The position numbers and the translations under genes were made by a program. Below, piece after piece: positions 7,493 through 15,549 of a DNA stretch of 20,272 nucleotides. The notes below the pieces were generated by a model that ran no database searches, was not told where the DNA came from, and saw nothing but the letters and a program-made list of their open reading frames with translations. The number at the start of each line of letters is the position of its first letter. Within the stretch, counting starts at the first letter, position 1. Source of the stretch: Actinomycetota bacterium (GTDB taxonomy: Bacteria; Actinomycetota; Actinomycetes; Actinomycetales; Microbacteriaceae); assembly GCA_009704705.1 (NCBI GenBank), contig WLDR01000008.1, positions 1-20,272 on the forward strand, in the 5' to 3' direction.

Positions 7493-8638
7493 ATGCGCGA
7501 TCTGCGTGTAGTCGACATCGTCGACACAACGGTCGTTGCCGTTGATGAGAATGGTGATGAGTTTCGCATCGCGCTTGACGACGCCCTCATTGCTCGACTT
7601 CGAGTTGCTCGCAGCGAAGCATCTTCGACGAAAGTGTCACCTCGGGAAATTCAAGCCCTGATTAGAGCGGGTCTGAGCGCCCAAGACGTGGTTCGCGTCA
7701 GTGGGGCGACTCTCGACGACGTCGAGCGTTACGAAGGGCCCGTGCTAGCCGAGCGTGACTACGTGTTGACCTCCGCTCTCGCCACGCAGATTGTGTCGGA
7801 AGACGGCACCCTCGGTGGCGCATTTGGAACGCACGTCAGGAGTCGGCTGGAATCCCTGGGTGCTCACGAACAACGATGGGTTGCGTGGAAGGATGCCTCT
7901 GAGGGCTGGATCGTCAAGGTCGAGTTTTCTTCCAAGAACATCGACCACGACGCTCGTTGGTCATTCGACGCCCGCAGATCTTCACTCGTGCCGCTCAATG
8001 CTGATGCCGGAACGCTCACTCAACGCGGTGACGTCGACTCCGGCATGGTTCCTCGCCTCAGGGCTGTCGATGTGATGACGGGAGCAATTCCAACCGTCAA
8101 TGACTCGGGGCCTCACACGCGCCGCATCCCCACCTCGCCCGTGTTCTCTGAGGTGTCCGAATCCATTCGCACGGGAGCGATAAACATCATTCCGTCGGGT
8201 AAGGCAGCGGAACCAGTTGTTCGAGAAGCACCGGTTTCTGCATCCGATGCCCTCAGCTCTGACCAGGTTGCAGAACCAACTGTGATACCAGCAACAGATC
8301 TACCTTCAGACGACAAAGAATCAACGCCGACAGCGGACCTGCTCGACGCGCTCCGAAAGCGGCGCATGCAGCGAGACGAAAACCCTGCGTGGTTGACGGA
8401 TGCCCGAGTTCAGCCGTCCACCATTCCCGAGGCACCCGTCGCGAGCCCCATCTCAGAAGACGTTCTCAATGCGGTTGCAATCGAGATCACGGAAACGTCC
8501 TTCACCGAGGCGATTGCCACATCGTCTGCGGATGCTGACACGGGAATTATTGACGGCGAACCACTGACCGAGACGGGTAAGCAGCGACGAGCGCGCAAAA
8601 CCCGCCCCACGCTGCCGGCATGGGACAACATCGTCTAA
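7493..8638 (+). CDS. sepH: cell division protein SepH
   Basis: SepH is the conserved actinobacterial partner of FtsZ that promotes FtsZ assembly and bundling at the division site. The N-terminal domain (formerly DUF3071) is clear: MRDLRVVDIVDTTVVAVDENGDEFRIALDD, then a helix-turn-helix-like segment at about residues 52-90 (SPREIQALIRAGLSAQDVVR and onward), and WVAWKDASEGWIVKVEF. A long disordered Ser/Pro/acidic linker leads to the short conserved C-terminus PTLPAWDNIV. Length 381 is typical. A strong GGAGG lies five bases before the ATG. Its TAA stop overlaps the convergent phosphodiesterase gene by four bases. Confidence 0.93.
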   Translation: MRDLRVVDIVDTTVVAVDENGDEFRIALDDALIARLRVARSEASSTKVSPREIQALIRAGLSAQDVVRVSGATLDDVERYEGPVLAERDYVLTSALATQIVSEDGTLGGAFGTHVRSRLESLGAHEQRWVAWKDASEGWIVKVEFSSKNIDHDARWSFDARRSSLVPLNADAGTLTQRGDVDSGMVPRLRAVDVMTGAIPTVNDSGPHTRRIPTSPVFSEVSESIRTGAINIIPSGKAAEPVVREAPVSASDALSSDQVAEPTVIPATDLPSDDKESTPTADLLDALRKRRMQRDENPAWLTDARVQPSTIPEAPVASPISEDVLNAVAIEITETSFTEAIATSSADADTGIIDGEPLTETGKQRRARKTRPTLPAWDNIV

Positions 8639-9750
8639 CTGCCAGTGGCGAGCTCGATCAGCGGAATATTCATTTCGATATCTGACAACGCTCCGTGTTG
8701 CCCGATCATTCGTTGTGGGGCAGTATTCGTTTCCCGTCCGTCGTAGAAGACAACGTTCTCCCGCGTGATGACGAAAAGGTCGCCCATGCGTTCTGAATTG
8801 ATATCGGAGACCTTGCCGAGCAAGCTCTGTTCCATCACCTGCCCGCGGGTAAGAACGTGGGCAACCTGCGAGTACGCCTCTTGCCATGCCGAGAGAACTA
8901 CCTCGATATCCGCTGCTGGCTCGAGGTAGAGCTGGAGGCACCGCGGTTCACCGCCGACATGGGCGACGCCCTGGGTCAGTGCGCCGGCGCCAAAAACGAT
9001 CTGCTCAGCAGAATGAACGTCAAGTACTCCGTGATCGGCGGTGACGACTACCGATACGTCGGAGGGCAGGCTCGCCCTCAAGTCTCGAAGTTCGGCATCA
9101 AGCAGCTCAAGCTGTTCGGTCCATTTCGATGACGCAACTCCAAATTTGTGCGCAGCGCTATCAAGTTCGGACGCGTAAACGAGAACCAAACGACCCGGTG
9201 TGCGTGCAACCACTGCGGCCTTCTCGAAGCGCTCCGCAAGACTTTCAGCTGGAACGTACTCAGCGCCTCGGTAAACAGTGCGGGTCAGCGCTGAGTCAGC
9301 AAATTTCGCGCGCCCAACCACGAAAACTCGAGCTGCGCCAGTTGCCTGCTGAGCGAGTGTTCGGGAGCGCATCCAATCAGGCGGAGCCAGGTCGAGCTCG
9401 GTCAATTGATTCACGATTGCGCCAGAAACTGGGTTCAGTACGCGATATCCGACAACACCGTGCTGTCCAGGTGTCTCCCCCGTCATCAGACTCACTAACG
9501 CACAGGCGGTAGTCGACGGAAATACAGTTCGCAGAACTCTCCTACGGTTTCGCGTTCCGAGAAGAAATCGAGCATGGCCTCGCGCAGCCGTCAAGTTTTC
9601 ATCGCCAAGTCCATCAACAAGCACGAGCACGGCCGATGTCGCACCTCTCAGCTCCAGCGAATTTTTGAAGCTCTCCACACCGATACTCGCCAAGAGACTT
9701 GGCACCACGTCGGTGAGGCTGCCGGCGTAATCCTTGCCGGTCGGTAGCAT
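8635..9750 (-). CDS. alkaline phosphatase superfamily / type I phosphodiesterase-nucleotide pyrophosphatase
   Basis: A 371-residue metal-dependent hydrolase of the Phosphodiest family. Metal and catalytic positions visible: Asp46 (VLVDGLGD), nucleophile Thr81 (FPSTT), Asp197 and His201 (ELDSAAHKFG), and Asp239-His240 (TADHG). The physiological substrate cannot be told from sequence. No signal peptide or membrane anchor is seen, so it is probably cytoplasmic. The frame is open upstream to an ATG at 9837 that would overlap the parC start; ATG at 9750 is preferred because AGGG sits nine bases upstream and the family-like sequence starts there. It is divergent from parC. Confidence 0.88.
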   Translation of the reverse strand: MLPTGKDYAGSLTDVVPSLLASIGVESFKNSLELRGATSAVLVLVDGLGDENLTAARGHARFLLGTRNRRRVLRTVFPSTTACALVSLMTGETPGQHGVVGYRVLNPVSGAIVNQLTELDLAPPDWMRSRTLAQQATGAARVFVVGRAKFADSALTRTVYRGAEYVPAESLAERFEKAAVVARTPGRLVLVYASELDSAAHKFGVASSKWTEQLELLDAELRDLRASLPSDVSVVVTADHGVLDVHSAEQIVFGAGALTQGVAHVGGEPRCLQLYLEPAADIEVVLSAWQEAYSQVAHVLTRGQVMEQSLLGKVSDINSERMGDLFVITRENVVFYDGRETNTAPQRMIGQHGALSDIEMNIPLIELATGS

Positions 9751-9835
9751 GAAGGTCATCCCTGCCAGTCTGACACAGGCGTTTCGCGCCCGAGCGGGAA
9801 CGGAATTCGAAGCAACAAAAAGAGCGGAACAGGTC

Positions 9836-12292
9836 ATGGCCCAGACGACGGATCCAACGTCTCCTGCCGAACGAATTGACGATATCGACGTTGCTGCCGA
9901 AATGCAGCAATCGTTCTTGGAATATGCCTATTCCGTGATCTATGCCCGGGCCCTTCCCGACGCCCGAGACGGACTAAAGCCAGTACAGCGCCGAATTCTC
10001 TTTCAGATGAGCGAGATGGGACTCCGACCGGACCGAGGTCACGTGAAGTCCGCACGCGTCGTGGGCGAGGTGATGGGCAAGCTCCACCCCCACGGTGATG
10101 CCTCAATTTACGACGCACTCGTTCGTCTGGCACAAGACTTCAACCTGCGACTGACACTTGTCGACGGTCACGGAAACTTTGGTTCACTGGACGACGGTCC
10201 TGCTGCGTCGCGCTACACGGAAGCACGCCTCACACCAGCTGCGCTGAGCATGACGGCAGATCTCGATGAAGACGTTGTCGATTTCGTACCGAACTACGAC
10301 AACCAAATCATGCAACCGGAGGTGCTTCCGAGTGCGTATCCGAACCTGCTGGTAAATGGCACCACGGGAATTGCCGTCGGCATGGCGACAAATATGGCTC
10401 CCCACAATCTCATTGAAGTTGTCAGTGCCGCTCGGCACTTGCTGGAGAACCCCGAGGCTTCACTGGACGATCTCATGGCGTTCGTGCCCGGGCCAGATCT
10501 CCCTTCCGGCGGAATCATCATGGGATTGGACGGCATTAAGGATGCCTATGCAACGGGTCGCGGAAGCTTTCGCATGCGCGCCACGACCCAGATCGAGAAC
10601 GTTTCCGCTCGTAAGGTAGGCATCGTTGTCACGGAGCTTCCCTACATGGTTGGCCCCGAAAAAGTCATTGACAAGATTAAAGACGGAGTCAACGCAAAGA
10701 AGATTACGGGCATTTCCAACGTTGTCGACCTCACCGATCGCCACCACGGACTCAAGCTCGTCATCGAAATCAAGAATGGCTTCGACCCCCAAGCTGTCTT
10801 GGAGACGCTGTATCGCCTCACCCCGCTCGAAGACACGTTCAGCATCAACAATGTTGCGCTCGTAAACGGAGGCCCGGAAACCCTCGGCCTTCGAGAGATG
10901 CTTGCTGTTTACGTCGACCATCGCAAAGAGGTTGTTTTCCGGCGCTCCACGTATCGGGTGACGAAACGAAAAGAGCGCTTGCACCTCGTTGAGGGACTTC
11001 TGATTGCCATCGTTGACATCGACAAGGTCATTCAACTCATTCGCAGTAGCGATGACGTCGACGCCGCTCGAACCGGACTGCGAACTACTTTTGCGCTGTC
11101 GGAGGCGCAGGCCGAATACATTCTCGAACTGCGGTTGCGCCGCCTCACCAAGTTCAGCCGGATCGAACTTGAGAAAGAAGCTGACTCACTGAAGTCGGAG
11201 ATTCGCGAACTTGAAGAGATTCTGGCGAATCCTGGTCGGCTTGTCGGTGTCGTTTCCAGCGAGCTCGAGGCGACTTCCCAATTGCTGGGAACGCCTCGCA
11301 AGACCGTGTTGAGCACATCAACGGTAGATGTCGCGGCCCGAGTTGCGTCCAAGTCGGCGTCGGAGACCCCTTCCTCGCTGCAAATAGCGGACACGCCGTC
11401 GCTGGTTGCCATGAGTGCAACGCAGCGACTCGTGCGCATCGACCTTGCGGCTGAAGACGATGCCGTGACCGTCAGTCCGCATCGCTCCGCCCATGATGCC
11501 ATTTCAAGTTCTGTCGCGGGATCACGCCGACAGCCAGTTGGTGCCGTGACAAGCCATGGGCGCCTCATTCACATTTCACCGGAGGCCCTTCCGGGCGTTC
11601 CGGCTGGGGCTGTGACTCTGAATGCCGGAGTCAACGCCAAGGACTACGTGGACCTTGAGCCCGGCGAACATCTGTGTTTCCTGACGCCAATTACCGGAGA
11701 TGCAACGATTGCCCTCGGAACCCGCGAGGGCGTCGTCAAACGAATCGCTGTGGAGGCTCTTCCTGCAAAATCAGGTACAAGCATCATTGCCCTGAAAGAC
11801 GGCGACAACGTCATCGGAGGTGGCATTGCGCCAGACAATCGAGACCTTGTTTTCGTGACGTCCGACGCGCAATTGCTCCGGTTCTCGGCTGCCTCCGTGC
11901 GACCACAAGGCGCAACCGCCGGCGGAATGACCGGAGTAAACCTCTCCGATGACTCGCTCGTCGTCTTCTTTGGCCCGTCGGGCGCTGAAGACAATGTGGT
12001 CACCGTGAGCGCGAGTCTTTCTACGCTCGTGGGAACAGATGCAGGTCGCGTCAAGGTTTCTCCCGTGTCGTCATTCCCTTCCAAAGGACGCGCCACCGGT
12101 GGCGTTCGCGCGCAGACGTTGCTCAAGGGCGAAGACGCAGTTGCACTTGCATGGGTCGGAAATGGAACGCCTCGTGCAAACGGCCTGGACGGATCGCCCC
12201 GCGACTTGCCGGAAGTTAACGCCAAGCGTGACGCGTCCGGCGAGAAGGTAACAGCGGAACTGTCGTTCCTCGGTAACGACCAGCTCGACTAG
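9836..12292 (+). CDS. parC: DNA topoisomerase IV subunit A
   Basis: The breakage-reunion subunit of a type IIA topoisomerase, working with ParE to decatenate daughter chromosomes. Active-site Tyr127 lies in AASRYTEARL; the winged-helix DNA gate contains GEVMGKLHPHGDASIYDALV. The beta-pinwheel C-terminal domain lacks a GyrA box (QRRGGKG), which favours ParC over GyrA, as does the nearby parE. The position equivalent to E. coli GyrA Ser83 is Ala89, as in mycobacterial GyrA. ATG at 9836 is chosen (818 residues); upstream in-frame codons to 9734 run into the divergent phosphodiesterase gene. It ends on a CTAG shared with the parE stop. Confidence 0.93.
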   Translation: MAQTTDPTSPAERIDDIDVAAEMQQSFLEYAYSVIYARALPDARDGLKPVQRRILFQMSEMGLRPDRGHVKSARVVGEVMGKLHPHGDASIYDALVRLAQDFNLRLTLVDGHGNFGSLDDGPAASRYTEARLTPAALSMTADLDEDVVDFVPNYDNQIMQPEVLPSAYPNLLVNGTTGIAVGMATNMAPHNLIEVVSAARHLLENPEASLDDLMAFVPGPDLPSGGIIMGLDGIKDAYATGRGSFRMRATTQIENVSARKVGIVVTELPYMVGPEKVIDKIKDGVNAKKITGISNVVDLTDRHHGLKLVIEIKNGFDPQAVLETLYRLTPLEDTFSINNVALVNGGPETLGLREMLAVYVDHRKEVVFRRSTYRVTKRKERLHLVEGLLIAIVDIDKVIQLIRSSDDVDAARTGLRTTFALSEAQAEYILELRLRRLTKFSRIELEKEADSLKSEIRELEEILANPGRLVGVVSSELEATSQLLGTPRKTVLSTSTVDVAARVASKSASETPSSLQIADTPSLVAMSATQRLVRIDLAAEDDAVTVSPHRSAHDAISSSVAGSRRQPVGAVTSHGRLIHISPEALPGVPAGAVTLNAGVNAKDYVDLEPGEHLCFLTPITGDATIALGTREGVVKRIAVEALPAKSGTSIIALKDGDNVIGGGIAPDNRDLVFVTSDAQLLRFSAASVRPQGATAGGMTGVNLSDDSLVVFFGPSGAEDNVVTVSASLSTLVGTDAGRVKVSPVSSFPSKGRATGGVRAQTLLKGEDAVALAWVGNGTPRANGLDGSPRDLPEVNAKRDASGEKVTAELSFLGNDQLD

Positions 12293-14382
12293 ACGTCGAT
12301 GCGCTCTCGGCTCAACTGAGATGAGCCCGCAATGATGAAGTCTCGGCGCGGGCCGACTTCATTGCCCATCAGGAGCTCGAACACCTTCGACGCCGCCTCC
12401 GCATCCTCTACCCGCACGCGTCGCAGTGCGCGCTGAGAGCGGTCCATGGTGGTCAACGCAAGTTGATCGGCATCCATCTCGCCGAGGCCCTTATAACGCT
12501 GAATGGGTTCCTGGTAGCGGCGGCCCGATTTCTCCACGGCGGCTAACGTCTCGTGAAGCTGCTGTTCCGAGTACGTGTAAACCGTCTCGTTCGGTTTCGA
12601 ACCCGGGTTCACGATGATTACTCGGTGAAGTGGAGGGACAGCGGCAAAGACACGGCCATCCTCAATCAAGGGTCGCATGTACCTGAAAAACAGAGTCAGA
12701 AGGAGCGTTCGAATATGCGCACCATCGACGTCCGCGTCGCTCATCAAGATCACCTTGCCGTAACGCGCCGACGAGAGGTCGAAGTTTTCAAAGCTGCGAC
12801 CATTTCCCGCGCCCGCACCGATTACTTGAATAATTGAGGCGCACTCGGTGTTGTGCAACATGTCCGAGACACTGGCCTTCTGCACGTTCAAAATCTTTCC
12901 ACGAATCGGCAGCAAGGCCTGATACTCGCTGTTTCGAGCGAGCTTCGCCGTGCCCAGCGCGGAGTCACCCTCCACGATAAACAGCTCCGAGTTTGCAACT
13001 TCATTGCTTCGGCAGTCCACGAGTTTGGCGGGAAGGCTCGACGATTCCAACGCGCTCTTGCGCCGCTGCGTCTCCTTCAGGGTTCGCGCCGAAATGCGAC
13101 CCTTCATTTCAGAAACAACCTTTTCGAGCAGCAGCGCGCTCTGGGCCTTGTCATCCCGCTTGCCGGATGTCAGTCTCTCCGTCAGCGCCTTCGTCACCAC
13201 ATTGGTCACAATCTGCTTGACCGCTGGCGTGCCGAGAACTTCTTTCGTCTGGCCTTCAAACTGGGGCTCCGGCAGGCGCACGGTGACCACCGCAGTCAAA
13301 CCAGTGACAATGTCATCCTTCTCGAGCTTGTCGTTTCCGGCCTTGAGTCGACGCGCATTGGCCTCGACCTGGGTGCGAAGCACCTTGAGCAGCGCCTGCT
13401 CAAAACCGCTCTGGTGAGTTCCACCCTTTGGCGTCGCGATGATGTTCACAAACGAGTGGATGCTCGTGTCATATCCCGTGCCCCATCGCACGGCGATATC
13501 AACCGAACACGTGCGCTCAACTTCTTGTGGTGACATGTTGCCGTCTTCGCCGAGAACGGGCACCGTCTCCGTGAACGTGCCCTCGCCGTTCAATCGCCAG
13601 ATGCTGGTGACCGGGGCGTCCGGGGAGAGGAATTCGACAAACTCGCTGATTCCACCTTGGAACGCAAAGACTTCGGTTATCGGGTCTGCTGTGCGCGCAT
13701 CCGTAATCTGCACTACCAAGCCCGGCACCAGAAAAGCCGTCTGCCGAGCTCGCGACGTCAATTCTTCAAGCAGGAACGCAGCCCCAGGAGTGAAGATCTG
13801 CGAGTCCGCCCAGTAGCGCACACGAGTTCCCGTGACGCCCTTGCCAACCTTGCCGACCTTGCGAAGTTCACTGCTGTCTTTGAACGGCGTGAACGGGGAT
13901 TCAGGTGAGCGCCCGTTCGCATCATCGAAGATTCCTGGTTCTCCACGATGAAATGACATCGCCCACGTGGCTCCATCACGATCGACCTCGACATCGAGCC
14001 GTGATGACAATGCGTTGACGACCGAAGCACCTACACCGTGCAGACCACCGGAGGCAGCGTAAGAACCCGAGCCAAACTTTCCACCGGCGTGCAACTTGGT
14101 GAAGACCACTTCGACGCCCGACAATCCGGTCTTGGGTTCGATATCAACCGGAATTCCGCGTGCTGTGTCTTGAACTTCGACGCTGCCATCATCATGCAGA
14201 ACAATCTCGATGGTTGAGCCAAAGCCGCCAAGCGCCTCGTCGACCGAGTTATCGATGATCTCCCACAAACAATGCATGAGACCGCGCGAGTCGGTTGACC
14301 CGATGTACATTCCGGGACGCTTTCGAACCGCCTCAAGACCTTCGAGAACGGAAAGATGGCGGGCCGAATACTCGGTCGACAA
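12289..14382 (-). CDS. parE: DNA topoisomerase IV subunit B
   Basis: The ATPase/TOPRIM subunit partnering ParC. The N-terminal GHKL ATPase shows EIIDNSVDEALGG, DTARGIPVD and the ATP lid GGKFGSGSYAASGGLHGVG; the TOPRIM domain has EGDSALGTAK, ARNSEYQALLPIRGKILNVQKA and DADVDGAHIRTLLLT. The EGDSALG/ARNSEYQ form is the actinobacterial ParE type rather than GyrB (EGDSAGG). The start is TTG at 14382 (STEYSARHLSVLEGLEAVRKRPGMYIGS), because AAGGAG (14388-14393) lies five bases before it; an upstream TTG at 14406 has no such site. parC and parE converge, so they are not in one operon. Confidence 0.95.
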   Translation of the reverse strand: MSTEYSARHLSVLEGLEAVRKRPGMYIGSTDSRGLMHCLWEIIDNSVDEALGGFGSTIEIVLHDDGSVEVQDTARGIPVDIEPKTGLSGVEVVFTKLHAGGKFGSGSYAASGGLHGVGASVVNALSSRLDVEVDRDGATWAMSFHRGEPGIFDDANGRSPESPFTPFKDSSELRKVGKVGKGVTGTRVRYWADSQIFTPGAAFLLEELTSRARQTAFLVPGLVVQITDARTADPITEVFAFQGGISEFVEFLSPDAPVTSIWRLNGEGTFTETVPVLGEDGNMSPQEVERTCSVDIAVRWGTGYDTSIHSFVNIIATPKGGTHQSGFEQALLKVLRTQVEANARRLKAGNDKLEKDDIVTGLTAVVTVRLPEPQFEGQTKEVLGTPAVKQIVTNVVTKALTERLTSGKRDDKAQSALLLEKVVSEMKGRISARTLKETQRRKSALESSSLPAKLVDCRSNEVANSELFIVEGDSALGTAKLARNSEYQALLPIRGKILNVQKASVSDMLHNTECASIIQVIGAGAGNGRSFENFDLSSARYGKVILMSDADVDGAHIRTLLLTLFFRYMRPLIEDGRVFAAVPPLHRVIIVNPGSKPNETVYTYSEQQLHETLAAVEKSGRRYQEPIQRYKGLGEMDADQLALTTMDRSQRALRRVRVEDAEAASKVFELLMGNEVGPRRDFIIAGSSQLSRERIDV

Positions 14383-14609
14383 TGAGTCTCCTTGTTTGTG
14401 TTGCAAAATTTGGGCGATGTGCCGCGCGAGTTACGAACTGTAGCCGCAAGGCATCAGCGTACTTGTGTGCCCTGCGAGAAGTCGTTCGCACCGCCGACCA
14501 CCCGAATTGCTACGCGCACAGCGAAATGCGGGAGAAGTAGCCCTCGAGTGTGGGTCGTTCGTGGTTACATACAAGTAGTGGTTCACCACACGCGACGAGG
14601 GAGAATGCC
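14383..14609. promoter_or_regulatory. divergent promoter region of parE and the DUF7455 gene
   Basis: A 227-bp gap with no supported gene. It should hold the divergent promoters of parE and the DUF7455-racemase cluster. A 12-bp palindrome GTGGT-TC-ACCAC at 14578-14589 lies just before the DUF7455 Shine-Dalgarno sequence (GAGGGAG). On the parE side TACAGT near 14436-14441 is a possible -10. Neither is strong. Confidence 0.3.
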
Positions 14610-14834
14610 ATGACAACGTCTACTACCGAGACGGAAACTGAACCGGTCTACGAGTTGACGTCCCTCGACCGTTGCGACAGCTGTGGTGCACAGGCGTACA
14701 TGCGTGCGACGCTGGCCAATGGCAGTGCGCTTCTCTTCTGCGCCCACCACGGAAACAAGCACCGCGAGAAGCTCTCCGGCATGGGCGTGACGTGGCACGA
14801 CGAAAGTCACCGACTCACCGCACCTCGTAGCTAG
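14610..14834 (+). CDS. DUF7455-type small zinc protein
   Basis: A 74-residue actinobacterial protein. After an acidic Thr/Glu-rich N-terminus come LTSLDRCDSCGAQAYMRA (Cys22, Cys25) and LLFCAHHGNKH (Cys44, His46 or His47), a likely zinc-binding CxxC...CxHH site; it then ends with TWHDESHRL. Function unknown to me. The start ATG at 14610 follows GAGGGAG by seven bases. The racemase-like gene begins 19 bases after its stop, so the three plus-strand genes 14610-16586 may be one operon. Confidence 0.85.
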   Translation: MTTSTTETETEPVYELTSLDRCDSCGAQAYMRATLANGSALLFCAHHGNKHREKLSGMGVTWHDESHRLTAPRS

Positions 14835-14853
14835 TCATTCAAGCCTTCGCACC

Positions 14854-15549
14854 GTGACTGAGCTCGTCCGACGGCTGATCGTCGATGTAGCTCGTTTCGA
14901 ACAGCATGCTCGCGAAGTTGCGAATCAAGCCATCAGCAACGGAGCGAGTGCCGAATCGTTGTGCGCGGATGTTCGCGCCAACGCCTACGGACACTCACTC
15001 GACATCGTGGAGCCGGTATTCACGATGAGTGGCTTCAGGCATTTCTTGACTGACGAGGGATGCGCATCCGCCGCCCATGAAGAGGAACACATCGTTATTG
15101 ATGCAGAGCTTCTTTACGGTTTCGCCCGCGACGACAACGGCCACAGCCTGGACGGCTTTACGAGATTTGTGGGAGAGGTGGTCAATGTCAAGCGAGTTCC
15201 CGCGGGCCAACGGATTTCCTACGGATACACCTACTCAACCGCGACCGAATCAACCGTCGCGCTCATCGGGTTGGGATATGCCGACGGCGTGGCTCGACGT
15301 GCATCCAGCGTCGCCCCAATTCGCATCGGCGAACACGACGGCACGATTGCTGGACGAATCGCGATGGATCAGTTTGTTGTCGACATGGGCGACGCGTCCG
15401 TTCGCATCGGCGACGAGGCCATTATCTGGGGTTCCGCGGCGCTCGGGCATCCCACGATTTCAAACCTTTCGGCGCTGACGGGCATCCCGCCCCTGGCGTT
15501 GACGTCGCTTGTCGGATACCGGGTTCATCGAGAATCGAGCCAGGCATGA
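14854..15549 (+). CDS. alanine racemase-like protein, barrel-reduced, catalytic-tyrosine subunit
   Basis: A 231-residue relative of alanine racemase (usual length about 370). Residues 8-50 match the start of the barrel, but the PLP-lysine position reads DVRANAYGH, with Arg41 instead of Lys; most of the remaining barrel (PLP phosphate, Arg136- and Arg219-type sites) is absent. From about residue 84 the C-terminal beta domain is intact: LYGF, VKRVPAGQRISYGYTY, GLGYADGVARRAS with catalytic Tyr142 (Tyr265 in Geobacillus), and GRIAMDQFVVD (Met171-Asp172, equal to Met312-Asp313). It cannot bind PLP alone, but could donate the tyrosine side of the active site to a partner. Start is GTG at 14854, the first start after an in-frame stop, without a clear Shine-Dalgarno. 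Its stop overlaps the next gene as ATGA. Confidence 0.85.
   Translation: MTELVRRLIVDVARFEQHAREVANQAISNGASAESLCADVRANAYGHSLDIVEPVFTMSGFRHFLTDEGCASAAHEEEHIVIDAELLYGFARDDNGHSLDGFTRFVGEVVNVKRVPAGQRISYGYTYSTATESTVALIGLGYADGVARRASSVAPIRIGEHDGTIAGRIAMDQFVVDMGDASVRIGDEAIIWGSAALGHPTISNLSALTGIPPLALTSLVGYRVHRESSQA

Noticed and set aside
9734..9835. Extended N-terminus of ParC from 9734
   Set aside because: It overlaps the divergent phosphodiesterase gene and has no family similarity; ATG at 9836 gives a normal start.
9751..9837. Phosphodiesterase start at ATG 9837
   Set aside because: It would overlap the parC start codon; ATG at 9750 has a spaced AGGG and starts the plausible domain.
9836..12292. Assigning the type IIA A subunit as GyrA
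   Set aside because: No GyrA box is found in the C-terminal domain and the nearby B subunit has ParE-type motifs.
14854..15549. Treating the short racemase-like gene as a simple pseudogene or frameshift of alr
   Set aside because: The frame is intact, overlaps the next gene as ATGA, keeps the catalytic C-terminal residues, and the neighbour lacks just those residues; decay would not preserve this complementarity.
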